Shown: positions 25,762-34,738, counted from the first letter of the stretch. The stretch is DNA of 64,000 nt from Streptomyces pseudovenezuelae (GCF_029892565.1 NZ_JARXVH010000021.1:102524-166523), one strand, 5' to 3'. The notes: generated by a model not told the origin, from the sequence alone. Program-made: numbers and translations.

Positions 25762-27357
25762 GTGAGCACCGCTCTCGCCACCCGGCGCATCGTGCGCGGC
25801 GCGACGGCCCTGCGCGGCGGCCGACTCCGGCGCCCGACGCCGTACCAGGCATTCGGCTTCCTGTTCTGGCTGGTGATGTCACTGGCGTACTGGCGCGTGC
25901 CGCTGTGCTGCGACGCCGGCCAGCACGCGGCGGTCGTCGAACGCCTCAAGGCGGGCCTGCTCCATCCGCGCCACCCGATGGCGGACCTGCCGGGCGCGGG
26001 CAGCCCGTACTACTCGCCGTACGCGGTGGCACAGGGCGCGTTCGCCCGGCTGACCGGCCTGGGCGGCTGGGAGGTGCTGCGGCTGGCCGGTCCGCTGAAC
26101 CTCCTCGTCCTGCTGACCGGCATCGGCCGCTTCACGCGCGTGCTGACGCCGAGGCAGTGGGCCCCGGTCCTCGCGGTCGCCTCGATGACGCTGCTGTGGG
26201 GCACCGAACGGGCCTGGTGGAGCGGCTACCTCGGGCTGATGTCGATGACGGGCAACCTCGGCTACCCGTCGACGTTCGCGATCGGCCTCGCCTTCTGGGC
26301 CTGGGCGTTGACGGGTGCGCGAGCGCGGAACGCGGAGCGGGTGCGGTTCGTCGGCCCGAGCGGACTGCCGGGCCCGGCCGGGTACGCGGGGCTCGGCGCG
26401 CTGTACGGGCTGATCCTGCTGATCCACCCGATCACGGCGGTGGCTGCGGTGCTCGGCGCGGTGGCCTTCGTGGCGGGGTGGCAGCGGAGTTGGGGGCTCG
26501 CCACGGCGGGGCGCTGGGCGCTGGCGTGCGGGACGGCCCTGCTGGTCGCCATGGTGTGGCCGTACTTCGACGTGTTCGCGCTGGCCGCCGACAGCAGCGT
26601 GGACGCGATGCACCGGCGGCTCTACCGGGGCCTGACCGGCCACTTCTGGCTGGCGCTGCTGGGGTTGCCGGCGCTGTGGCTGCGGGCGCGGCGGGCGGCT
26701 TCGGGGCCAGGGACGACGGGGGCCCGGTGGTGGTCGGGGGTGCGGGATCCGCTGGTGCTGATGTTCGGCCTGGAGTGCCTGGTGGTGGCGTACGGCTGGC
26801 TCGGCGGGCACTACACGTACGGCAGGATCCTCGGGCTGACGCTCCTGCCGCTCCAGTTCGCGCTCGCCGTGGAACTGGCGGCGCCCGGGCCGTGGTCGGC
26901 GCGGCGGCGGATGCTGGGCGAGGTCGTCGCGGTGGGCGCCTGCATCGGCTTTCTGACCGTGCAGGCGGGGGCGGTGGTGCCGCGGTCACTGGATCCGGTC
27001 GGCTTCGCACAGCCGCCGCGCTGGCCGTCGTACGCGTGGGCCGCGCGGCACATCGGGCCCGGCGAGGTCGTGATCACCGACGGCTACTACGCCGTCCACG
27101 CGATCGCGGGCTACGGCCCGAACCTCGCCGCGCCCGCCTGGCCGGACCCGGCCCTGGCCGAACCGGAGCGGCTGCGCCGGCTGGCCGACGTCCGCGGCTA
27201 CCTCGCCCCGGCCTCGACCCGCGCCGAGCGCACCGCCGTAGTCCGCCGCTATCACGTGCGCTGGCTGCTGCTGACGCGCTGGCACCCCGTGCCCGGGGAG
27301 GCCGTGGTGGTGGCGTGGAGTCCGCGGACGGGAGAGGTGCTGGCGCGGGTCGGGTGA
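25762..27357 (+). CDS. polytopic membrane protein, GT-C-like, unknown function
   Basis: The 531-aa protein has about ten predicted helices. After TM1 (FGFLFWLVMSLAYWRVP) comes a loop CCDAGQHAAVVERL containing Asp and His, again like the first loop of GT-C enzymes. The C-terminal part (about 430-531) is soluble and probably extracytoplasmic. The GTG start at 25762 has no clear ribosome binding site and lies 64 bp after the preceding membrane protein gene, so it may belong to the same operon. Function unknown. Confidence 0.72.
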   Translation: MSTALATRRIVRGATALRGGRLRRPTPYQAFGFLFWLVMSLAYWRVPLCCDAGQHAAVVERLKAGLLHPRHPMADLPGAGSPYYSPYAVAQGAFARLTGLGGWEVLRLAGPLNLLVLLTGIGRFTRVLTPRQWAPVLAVASMTLLWGTERAWWSGYLGLMSMTGNLGYPSTFAIGLAFWAWALTGARARNAERVRFVGPSGLPGPAGYAGLGALYGLILLIHPITAVAAVLGAVAFVAGWQRSWGLATAGRWALACGTALLVAMVWPYFDVFALAADSSVDAMHRRLYRGLTGHFWLALLGLPALWLRARRAASGPGTTGARWWSGVRDPLVLMFGLECLVVAYGWLGGHYTYGRILGLTLLPLQFALAVELAAPGPWSARRRMLGEVVAVGACIGFLTVQAGAVVPRSLDPVGFAQPPRWPSYAWAARHIGPGEVVITDGYYAVHAIAGYGPNLAAPAWPDPALAEPERLRRLADVRGYLAPASTRAERTAVVRRYHVRWLLLTRWHPVPGEAVVVAWSPRTGEVLARVG

Positions 27358-27372
27358 GGTCGTGCCCGGCTG

Positions 27373-27786
27373 CTACTCGACAACGAGGGTGACCTCGATG
27401 TTGCCGCGGGTGGCGTTGGAGTACGGGCAGACCTGGTGGGCGGCCTCGACCAGCTTGTGGCCGGTGGCCTCGTCCACGGTGTCGGGGAGCTCGACGCGCA
27501 GGGTGACCTTCAGGGCGAAACCCTCGCCCACCTTGCCGATGCCGACCTCGGCGGTCACGGCCGCGTCGCTGACGTCGACCTTCGCCTGCCGGCCGACGGC
27601 ACCGAGAGCGCTGCCGAAGCAGGCCGCGTAACCGGCGGCGAAGAGCTGCTCCGGGTTGGTGCCCTGGCCGTTGCCGCCCATCTCCACCGGGAACGCCAGC
27701 GGGACGTCGATCTTGCCGTCGGAGGAGACGGCACGGCCCTCGCGGCCGTGGGTGGCGGTGGCGACAGCGGTGTAGAGCGCGTCCAT
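27373..27786 (-). CDS. ohrA: organic hydroperoxide resistance protein OhrA
   Basis: This thiol peroxidase reduces organic and fatty-acid hydroperoxides. The 137-aa OsmC/Ohr-fold protein has both catalytic cysteines, C56 in AGYAACFGSA and C120 in QVCPYSNATRGN, plus the family start LYTAVATATHGREG. It is divergent from the MarR-type regulator gene 126 bp away, the classic ohrA/ohrR arrangement. It converges with the membrane protein gene, leaving only 15 bp between stops. Confidence 0.96.
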   Translation of the reverse strand: MDALYTAVATATHGREGRAVSSDGKIDVPLAFPVEMGGNGQGTNPEQLFAAGYAACFGSALGAVGRQAKVDVSDAAVTAEVGIGKVGEGFALKVTLRVELPDTVDEATGHKLVEAAHQVCPYSNATRGNIEVTLVVE

Positions 27787-27860
27787 GGAAAACCATCCCT
27801 CTCAAAGTCATCTGCCGGCGGCTTCGGCTTCTTCGGCCGCCTGACGGACTCAAGTAGAGC

Positions 27861-27877
27861 ACACAATTCAATTGCGT
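27861..27877. promoter_or_regulatory. candidate OhrR operator
   Basis: A 17-bp imperfect palindrome, ACACAATTCAATTGCGT, with a perfect core CAATTCAATTG (27864-27874) lies in the A/T-rich gap between ohrA and ohrR. OhrR regulators bind AT-rich inverted repeats of this kind. A nearby TACAACT at 27877-27883 may be part of a second half-site. Confidence 0.6.
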
Positions 27878-27912
27878 ACAACTAAATGGCCTGCAAGGGC
27901 TATCCTGGTCGC

Positions 27913-28395
27913 ATGACCACGCCGACTCCCACTCCGCCCACCACCGACTGGCTCCGTCTCGACCAGCAGATCTGCTTCTCCCTGAACGCGGCCTCGCGCG
28001 CGTTCGGCGGTGTCTACCGGGTGGTCCTCAAGGACCTCGGGATCACGTATCCGCAGTACCTGGTGATGCTGGTGCTGTGGGAGCACGGCGAGCTGCCCGT
28101 CAAGAAGCTCGGCGAGCACCTGCGGCTCGACTCCGGCACCCTGTCCCCGCTGCTCAAGCGGCTGGAGGCGGCCGGTCTGGTCCGCCGCGAGCGCAGCGCC
28201 CGCGACGAGCGCTCGGTGGAGGTGGGGCTGACGGACGAGGGCGACGCGATGCGCGAGCGCGCCCTCGCGGTGCCCCGCCGCATCTCCGCCGCGACCGGCT
28301 TCGACGTGGACGAGATCCGCGAACTGCGCTCCCGCCTCGACGAACTCACCTCGGCTCTGGACGCGGCGACGCTGGAGCGGGCGTCGGAGGAGTGA
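27913..28395 (+). CDS. ohrR: MarR-family organic hydroperoxide sensor OhrR
   Basis: This redox-sensing repressor of ohrA is 160 aa. The reactive Cys sits in LDQQICFSLNAASRA (C21), the conserved OhrR position, and it is the only Cys seen, so it belongs to the one-Cys class. The winged-helix core (GTLSPLLKRLEAAGLVRRERS, with the DERSVEV wing) is intact. ATG 27913 is chosen because the family N-terminus starts near here; an upstream ATG at 27886 is in frame. The last 50 bp overlap the 3' end of the convergent membrane protein gene. Confidence 0.94.
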   Translation: MTTPTPTPPTTDWLRLDQQICFSLNAASRAFGGVYRVVLKDLGITYPQYLVMLVLWEHGELPVKKLGEHLRLDSGTLSPLLKRLEAAGLVRRERSARDERSVEVGLTDEGDAMRERALAVPRRISAATGFDVDEIRELRSRLDELTSALDAATLERASEE

Positions 28396-30049
28396 GCGCG
28401 GGGGCGATTGCGGGGCTGTGCTTGCCTGTTGGGCCGCGCGTGACTGTCGGGCGGGAGTTGGATGCCGGGCCGGGCGTGCCGGTGGGGCTGGGCGCGGCCG
28501 TCGGGCCGAGCCCAACTGCCGCACCCGGCCCCACCGTCGGACCGAACGCGTCCGGCCGTCTGACGTAGAGCCGGAGGGCGACGCCCCCGAGTACGTACCG
28601 CGTCCGCTGCGCGCTCGCGGGCACGAACTGCTCTTCCACGGCGGTGAGTTTGGTGCGTTCGGTGGGGTCGCCGGGGTACCAGCGGGAGCGCAGGGCGTAC
28701 GGCTCGGTGACGACCCAGAGGCGGTGCACGCGCGCGAGTCTGCGGCGCAGTTCGCCGGCGCCGACCTCACGGCCGTAGAGCGTGCCGGACGGTGGGCCGG
28801 GCTCGCCGAGGGCGATGTCCCAGGCCCGCCGGAACCCCTTGGGGTACGCCAGTGCCGAGCGCCGGCCGATCGACGGGAGGTACACCACCGGGTCGCCGGG
28901 GCGCAGTTGCCGGGCGGTGAGTGCGGAGACGGCGGCGAGGTCGTCGGGGCGGTGGGCGGGGGTGCGGTCCTGGCGGTACACGGGGAGGGCGTGCAGGAAG
29001 GCCAGGGTGACGGCGAGGGCGCCCGCGGCGGGCGTGTGGAGCAGGCGGCGCATCGTCGGCCGGCCGGCATCGGCCGAGACCATCCGGTCCGCTCCCGCCG
29101 CCACCAGCAACGGCACTCCGGCCAGGGCGTACAGCACATACCGGTCGTCGTACATCGGCCGCACCTGCGAGACCGTCATCAGCAGCGCGGGCGGCACCAC
29201 CGCCAACGGCAGCGCGACGGCGGCCACTTGGCGCACCGGCAGCCCCAGCACCACCAGCATCAGGCACCCCCAGAACACCACGCCGGTGGGCCCGGCCGTG
29301 AAGCCGCGCAGCAGCCGTTCCGCACTCCCCCACCCTGGCACCGGCAACCACTCCACCTGGCCCGACTGCGCCCGCGACACCAGCACGAGCGGCAGCAGTA
29401 CGACGCCGACGGCCCCCGTCGCGCGCGCCCAGCCCCACCAGGCCCGCTTCGGCGCCCGCGTCCAGACCAGCGTGACCGCGTGCGCGCACAGCACCAGGAC
29501 CGCCAGTTCGTGCAGCAGACAGGTGGCGGCGAGCACGAGCGCGTACGGCCACCAGGACCGTCCGTCCAGCGCGCGCACCAGGAGCAGCGTCGCGCCCGCC
29601 ACGCCGGCCGCGACCAGGGCGTACGACCGTCCCTCCTGCGCGTAGTGCCCGACCATCGGGGTCACGGCGTACAGCAGTCCGGCCCACAACCCGACGCGCG
29701 CCCCCGCGAGCCGGACGCCGAGCGCCCCGACGAGGCCCGCGGTCGCGGCGGCGGCGCAGACCGACGGCAGGCGCAGGACGATCTCGTCCGAGTGGACGGC
29801 GAGGACGGCGTGCATGAGCAGGTAGTACAGGCCGTGCACCGCGTCCACGCCGTGCAGCAGCCGCCAGATCTGCGGCACGGAGCGCCGTGCGACCTGGAAG
29901 GTGACGCCCTCGTCGCGCCATATGCCGCCGCGGTCGAGCCCCCACAGTCCGATCGCGAGCATGACGGCCGCGGGCACCGCCACGGCCACGACGGCCTCCG
30001 TAGGTTTCCGACGGCCCGCTGCCGCACCTTCGTTCTCCACGGAAATCAT
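28346..30049 (-). CDS. polytopic GT39-like (mannosyltransferase-type) membrane protein with Pro/Gly-rich tail
   Basis: The 567-aa integral membrane protein starts at ATG 30049. After TM1, the first loop has GLDRGGIWRDEGVTF; the Asp-Glu pair matches the DE motif of protein O-mannosyltransferase and other GT-C enzymes. Roughly ten helices follow, then a soluble domain (about 395-500). The C-terminal 65 residues are a degenerate GPT/GLG/PAP low-complexity tail. The tail-coding DNA overlaps the convergent ohrR gene by 50 bp. It is a probable polyprenyl-phosphate-sugar-dependent glycosyltransferase of the outer membrane face; the acceptor is unknown. Confidence 0.8.
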   Translation of the reverse strand: MISVENEGAAAGRRKPTEAVVAVAVPAAVMLAIGLWGLDRGGIWRDEGVTFQVARRSVPQIWRLLHGVDAVHGLYYLLMHAVLAVHSDEIVLRLPSVCAAAATAGLVGALGVRLAGARVGLWAGLLYAVTPMVGHYAQEGRSYALVAAGVAGATLLLVRALDGRSWWPYALVLAATCLLHELAVLVLCAHAVTLVWTRAPKRAWWGWARATGAVGVVLLPLVLVSRAQSGQVEWLPVPGWGSAERLLRGFTAGPTGVVFWGCLMLVVLGLPVRQVAAVALPLAVVPPALLMTVSQVRPMYDDRYVLYALAGVPLLVAAGADRMVSADAGRPTMRRLLHTPAAGALAVTLAFLHALPVYRQDRTPAHRPDDLAAVSALTARQLRPGDPVVYLPSIGRRSALAYPKGFRRAWDIALGEPGPPSGTLYGREVGAGELRRRLARVHRLWVVTEPYALRSRWYPGDPTERTKLTAVEEQFVPASAQRTRYVLGGVALRLYVRRPDAFGPTVGPGAAVGLGPTAAPSPTGTPGPASNSRPTVTRGPTGKHSPAIAPALTPPTPAPASPRPEPR

Positions 30050-30055
30050 TTTGTA

Positions 30056-30065
30056 CTACTAGTAG
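30056..30065. promoter_or_regulatory. short perfect palindrome in divergent promoter region
   Basis: CTACTAGTAG is a perfect 10-bp palindrome in an A/T-rich patch 7 bp upstream of the membrane protein start and in front of the galE-type gene. It could be an operator or part of a promoter; support is weak. Confidence 0.3.
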
Positions 30066-30218
30066 CCTCTTACTGATGATTGACGATGCATGAGGAGGTA
30101 TGTGGACGTTCGCGACGTTCACCGGCCTCTGTCCACAGGGAGCCCGCCGCCGGTCCCGCCTGACACCCCCGCCTGCTTCACTGATACGCGGGACACACCG
30201 ACGAGGGGACGGTCGCAC

Positions 30219-31199
<981 letters not shown>

Positions 31200-31226
31200 C
31201 CCGCACCGCCAACTGCCGGCCCGCCG

Positions 31227-31871
31227 CTACTGGTTGTTCAAATACGCCAGTACCGCCAGCACCCGCCGATGCCCGCTGTCGCTCGGCGGCAGGCCCAGTT
31301 TCAGGAAGACGTTGCCGATGTGTTTGTGGACGGCGCGTTCGGTGACCACGAGGGTCTTGGCGATGGTGGCGTTGTCGTGGCCCTCGGCCATCAGGGCGAG
31401 GACCTCGCGTTCGCGGGGGGTGAGGGAGTCGAGCGGGGAGTCCTTGCGGCGGGTGAGGAGTTCGGTGACGACCTCGGGGTCGAGGGCGGTGCCGCCGGCG
31501 GCGACGCGTTCCAGCGCGTCGAGGAACTCGTCGACCCGGCCGACCCGGTCCTTGAGGAGGTAGCCGAGGCCGCTCGCGCCGCCGGTCAGCAGCTCGGCGG
31601 CGTACGACTCCTCGACGTACTGGGACAGGACCAGGACCGGCAGGCCGGGGATCCGCTCGCGTGCCTCCAGGGCGGCGCGCAGGCCCTCGTCGCGGAAGCC
31701 GGGGGGCATGCGGACGTCGAGGACGGCGGCGTCGGGGCGGTGTTCCAGCAGGGCGGGCAGCACCTCCGGGCCGGTGCCGGCGACGGCGACCACGTCGTGT
31801 CCCGCGGATGTCAGCAGGAGGACGAGACCCTCCCTGAGGAGGGCGTTGTCCTCGGCGATCACGACTCTCAC
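31227..31871 (-). CDS. NarL/LuxR-type response regulator, apparently orphaned
   Basis: The 214-aa response regulator has a receiver domain with acidic pocket AEDN and phosphoacceptor D52 in AVLDVRMPP, and Lys in YLLKDRVG near 105. A LuxR helix-turn-helix covers about 150-205 (LTPREREVLALMAEGHDNATIAK). It starts at a GTG overlapping a TGA that closes a short frame resembling the end of a histidine kinase (31871-31951), but no kinase gene is present. It converges with the galE-type gene with a 27-bp gap. Confidence 0.93.
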   Translation of the reverse strand: MRVVIAEDNALLREGLVLLLTSAGHDVVAVAGTGPEVLPALLEHRPDAAVLDVRMPPGFRDEGLRAALEARERIPGLPVLVLSQYVEESYAAELLTGGASGLGYLLKDRVGRVDEFLDALERVAAGGTALDPEVVTELLTRRKDSPLDSLTPREREVLALMAEGHDNATIAKTLVVTERAVHKHIGNVFLKLGLPPSDSGHRRVLAVLAYLNNQ

Positions 31872-31951
31872 GGCAGTTCCGCCTCAACTCCGGTCACCGT
31901 GCGCACGGCGACGTCCTGTCGGCCACCGGCGGCCTGATCACCGCAGCCTAC
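31869..31951 (-). pseudogene. possible 3' remnant of a sensor histidine kinase gene
   Basis: Between the TetR stop and the response-regulator start, one minus-strand frame reads about 27 codons ending TVTGVEAELP-stop. The stop overlaps the regulator's GTG start (GTGA). This is the usual coupling between a NarL-type kinase and its regulator, and the ending resembles the last beta strand of kinase ATPase domains. The rest of the kinase is gone; the TetR coding sequence abuts directly. Confidence 0.4.
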
Positions 31952-32578
31952 TCACAGTGCCTTGATCGCCTCCGCGGTGGCCCGCGCCAGCGCGCCCAGG
32001 TATCCCTTGGGCAGCTTCGGGCTGCGGATCACCACCGAGCGCCAGTACAGGGGCCCGGAGATCAGGTCGAGGGCCAGGTCCTCGTCGAGGTCGCCGTTGA
32101 CCTCCCCGCGCTGCGCCGCCGCCACCACGATCTTGCTGGCGACGCCCTCCTGACCCTCGCGCAGCGCCTTCTGCATGGCCTCGGCGATCTCGGGGTTGCG
32201 GGCCGCCTCGGCCTGCAGGTCCGGGATGATCTGCGAGGCCACGGGGTGGCGCAACGCGCGCGAGGTGAACTCGTACAGCAGCCGCAGGTCGCCCTCCAGG
32301 GAGCCCGTGTCGGGCACCGGCAGGCCCTGCACCGCGAGCGCCGAGACGACGTCGAGCACCAGGTGCAGCTTGGAACGCCAGCGGCGGTACACCGCGGTCT
32401 TGCCGACGCCCGCGCGACGCGCGATCCCCTCGATGGACATCCGCGCGTAGCCGACGGCCGCGAGCTCCTCGAAGACGGCGGCCCGAATGGCTTCCGTCAC
32501 ATCCGGACGGAGCACGGCCGCTCCGGCGGGGGTGCGGCGGCGCGGACGGGTTTGGGGCTCGTCGGCGTTCGTCGTCAT
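31952..32578 (-). CDS. TetR-family transcriptional regulator
   Basis: The 208-aa repressor has an Arg/Pro-rich N-terminus, then a TetR helix-turn-helix at about residues 30-75 (VTEAIRAAVFEELAAVGYAR and GIARRAGVGKTAVYRRWRSK). The C-terminal ligand-binding domain resembles TetR_C subfamilies (VASQIIPDLQAEAARNPE). It is divergent from the TagG/TagH-like exporter genes, and the intervening 286 bp hold five operator-like repeats, one of them 22 bp from its own start codon. It therefore probably controls both itself and the exporter. ATG 32578 (MTTNADE) is chosen; MLGG 12 bp upstream is an alternative. Confidence 0.92.
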   Translation of the reverse strand: MTTNADEPQTRPRRRTPAGAAVLRPDVTEAIRAAVFEELAAVGYARMSIEGIARRAGVGKTAVYRRWRSKLHLVLDVVSALAVQGLPVPDTGSLEGDLRLLYEFTSRALRHPVASQIIPDLQAEAARNPEIAEAMQKALREGQEGVASKIVVAAAQRGEVNGDLDEDLALDLISGPLYWRSVVIRSPKLPKGYLGALARATAEAIKAL

Positions 32579-32594
32579 GCCGCCCAGCATAGGG

Positions 32595-32619
32595 CGTTGC
32601 GACGATACGGTCCCGTCCC
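32595..32619 (+). repeat. operator-like repeat R1
   Basis: GACGATACGGTCCCGTCCC at 32601-32619, preceded by CGTTGC. The full 25 bp recurs exactly at 32733-32757 (R5). It contains an ACGG/CCGT inverted repeat and lies just upstream of the TetR gene start. Confidence 0.7.
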
Positions 32620-32634
32620 CACGCTGCGCGTCAC

Positions 32635-32653
32635 GACGAAACGGTTCCGTCCC
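32635..32653 (+). repeat. operator-like repeat R2
   Basis: GACGAAACGGTTCCGTCCC contains the perfect palindrome ACGGTTCCGT, making it the most symmetrical copy of the family. Confidence 0.7.
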
Positions 32654-32656
32654 GGC

Positions 32657-32675
32657 GACGAAACGGTCTCGGCCC
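32657..32675 (+). repeat. operator-like repeat R3
   Basis: GACGAAACGGTCTCGGCCC keeps the left half-site and is degenerate in the right half. It starts 22 bp after the start of R2, about two helical turns. Confidence 0.65.
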
Positions 32676-32690
32676 GGCGAAGAACGTGAC

Positions 32691-32709
32691 GACGAAACGG
32701 TTGCGTTCC
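32691..32709 (+). repeat. operator-like repeat R4
   Basis: GACGAAACGGTTGCGTTCC is a degenerate copy of the consensus, starting 34 bp after R3 starts. Confidence 0.65.
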
Positions 32710-32732
32710 GACGCCCGGACGGCCTACGCTCA

Positions 32733-32757
32733 CGTTGCGACGATACGGTCCCGTCCC
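32733..32757 (+). repeat. operator-like repeat R5
   Basis: This copy is identical to R1 over 25 bp, including the CGTTGC prefix. It lies 108 bp before the GTG start of the TagG-like gene, a position suited to repression or activation of the exporter promoter. Confidence 0.7.
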
Positions 32758-32864
32758 GACGTAAGAGAACGTGAAGAGAAGCGTAAGGAAACGCCGGGTT
32801 ACGGACCGGCCGGCCGACGGGCCGGTTCGCCCGCACCCCCACCCCCCGAGCGAAAGCAGCGGAT

Positions 32865-33782
32865 GTGAGCCAGGTACTCCACACACCGCCCCCGACGTCG
32901 ACTGCCGACGACGACGATCTCGCGGCACTCGCCGCGCGACACGGCCTCACGGTCAGCGGCGCCCGCCCCACCCTGCCCCAGTACGTCCGTGAGCTGTGGG
33001 CCCGGCGCCACTTCATCGCCGCCTTCTCCACCGCCAAGCTCACGTCCCAGTACAGCCAGGCGAAGCTCGGCCAGGTCTGGCAGGTCATGACCCCGCTGCT
33101 CAACGCGGCGGTGTACTACTTCATCTTCGGCGTGCTGCTCGACACCAAGCGGAGCGTGCCGGACTACATCCCGTTCCTGGTTACGGGCGTGTTCATCTGG
33201 ACGTTCACCCAGAGCTCGATCCTGACCGGCACCCGCGCCATCTCCGGCAACCTCGGCCTGGTCCGCGCCCTGCACTTCCCGCGGGCCGCGCTGCCGATCT
33301 CCTTCTGCCTGCAGCAGCTCCAGCAGCTGCTGTTCTCGATGTGCGCCCTGGTCGTGATCCTGCTCTGCTTCGGCATCCCGGTCTCGTTCTCCTGGTTCCT
33401 GGCGATCCCGGTCCTGGTGCTGCAGTTCACGTTCAACACCGGCATCGCGATGATCATGGCCCGGCTGGGCTCCAAGACCCCTGACATCGCCCAGCTGATG
33501 CCGTTCGTGCTGCGCACCTGGATGTACATCTCCGGCGTCATGTGGAGCATCGACAAGCTGACCAAGCAGCACGACGACCTGCCCAGCTGGGTGGCTCCGG
33601 CGCTCAAGGCCAACCCGCCCGCCGTCTACATCGACCTGATGCGCTACTCCCTCATCGACAGCTTCCACGCGAGCCAGCTGCCGCCCCACGTGTGGGCGCT
33701 CGCCGTGGGCTGGGCGCTGCTCGCCGGGGTCTGTGGCTTCATCTACTTCTGGAAGGCCGAGGAGACGTACGGCCGTGGCTGA
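32865..33782 (+). CDS. ABC-2 type polysaccharide/teichoic acid export permease (TagG-like)
   Basis: The 305-aa inner-membrane permease belongs to the TagG/Wzm family. A cytoplasmic N-terminus with amphipathic segment (LPQYVRELWARRHF) precedes six helices; characteristic sequences are SQAKLGQVWQVMTPLL and LVRALHFPRAALPI. With the overlapping ATPase gene it would flip or export a lipid-linked wall polymer across the membrane. The GTG start at 32865 follows the operator array. The next gene overlaps by 8 bp. Expression is probably governed by the divergent TetR protein. Confidence 0.92.
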   Translation: MSQVLHTPPPTSTADDDDLAALAARHGLTVSGARPTLPQYVRELWARRHFIAAFSTAKLTSQYSQAKLGQVWQVMTPLLNAAVYYFIFGVLLDTKRSVPDYIPFLVTGVFIWTFTQSSILTGTRAISGNLGLVRALHFPRAALPISFCLQQLQQLLFSMCALVVILLCFGIPVSFSWFLAIPVLVLQFTFNTGIAMIMARLGSKTPDIAQLMPFVLRTWMYISGVMWSIDKLTKQHDDLPSWVAPALKANPPAVYIDLMRYSLIDSFHASQLPPHVWALAVGWALLAGVCGFIYFWKAEETYGRG

Positions 33783-34686
33783 GCACACCGAAGAGTTCGC
33801 AGACGGGATCACCGACCGCATGACCGACCAGGACGCCGCCCAGACCTCCCGCAGCGACATCCCCACCGTCGTCGCCGACAGCGTCGACATCGTCTACCGG
33901 GTCAACGGCACCAGCGGCGGACGTGGTTCCGCGACCGCCGCCCTCAACCGCATGCTGCGCCGCAAGCAGGCCGACCAGGCCTCGGGCGTCCGCAAGGTGC
34001 ACGCCGTCAGGAACGTGTCCTTCGTCGCGTACAAGGGCGAGGCCATCGGCCTGATCGGCACCAACGGCTCCGGCAAGTCGACCCTGCTGAAGGCGGTCGC
34101 GGGCCTGCTGCCGGTGGAGAACGGCCGGATCTACACCGACGGCCAGCCCTCCCTCCTCGGCGTCAACGCGGCCCTGATGAGCGACCTGACCGGCGAGCGC
34201 AACGTCTACCTCGGCGGCCTCGCCATGGGCATGTCCCGCGAGGAGATCAAGGAGCGCTACGACGACATCGTCGACTTCTCCGGCATCAACGAGAAGGGCG
34301 ACTTCATCACCCTGCCCATGCGGACGTACTCCTCCGGCATGGGCGCCCGGCTGCGCTTCTCCATCGCCGCCGCCAAGGACCACGACGTCCTGCTCATCGA
34401 CGAGGCGCTGGCCACCGGCGACGCGGCCTTCCGCAAGCGCTCCGAGCAGCGCATCCGCGAGCTGCGCAAGCACGCGGGCACGGTGTTCCTGGTCAGCCAC
34501 AACAACAAGACGATCCGCGACACCTGCGACCGCGTCCTGTGGCTGGAGCGCGGGGTGCTGCGCCTGGACGGTCCGACGGAGGAGGTCCTCGCGGAGTACG
34601 AGGCCTTCACCGGCGACAAGAGCGACAAGACGGCGAAGCCCAAGGCCAAGCCGAAGCCGAAGCCTGCGGCGGCTGTGACGGCCTGA
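33775..34686 (+). CDS. teichoic acid/polysaccharide export ATP-binding protein (TagH-like)
   Basis: The 303-aa ABC ATPase partners TagG. Walker A GTNGSGKST is at residues 95-103; the signature region is MRTYSSGMGARLRFSIAAA, and Walker B is VLLIDEALATGD, as in TagH/Wzt exporters. VRKVHAVRNVSFVAYKGE is the usual family preamble. The C-terminal 20 or so residues are a Lys/Pro/Ala tail (KPKAKPKPKPAAA). The GTG start overlaps the permease stop by 8 bp; an internal ATG at 33820 is possible. The substrate is inferred to be the polymer made by the three polymerase paralogs upstream. Confidence 0.92.
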   Translation: MAEHTEEFADGITDRMTDQDAAQTSRSDIPTVVADSVDIVYRVNGTSGGRGSATAALNRMLRRKQADQASGVRKVHAVRNVSFVAYKGEAIGLIGTNGSGKSTLLKAVAGLLPVENGRIYTDGQPSLLGVNAALMSDLTGERNVYLGGLAMGMSREEIKERYDDIVDFSGINEKGDFITLPMRTYSSGMGARLRFSIAAAKDHDVLLIDEALATGDAAFRKRSEQRIRELRKHAGTVFLVSHNNKTIRDTCDRVLWLERGVLRLDGPTEEVLAEYEAFTGDKSDKTAKPKAKPKPKPAAAVTA

Positions 34687-34738
34687 CCTACCTGGCCCGC
34701 CTGGCCGACCCGGCACCCGGCACCCGGCACCCGGACAG

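Noticed and set aside
30090..30218. N-terminal extension of the galE-type gene from ATG 30090 or GTG 30102
   Set aside because: The AGGAGG box overlaps or lies too close to these starts, and the added residues are non-homologous. The Rossmann fold begins at ATG 30219, which has its own GAGGGGAC box.
32595..32757. CRISPR array
   Set aside because: The repeats are only 19 bp, spaced irregularly (22-48 bp), degenerate and partly palindromic, and lie in a promoter gap with no cas genes. Operators are a better explanation.
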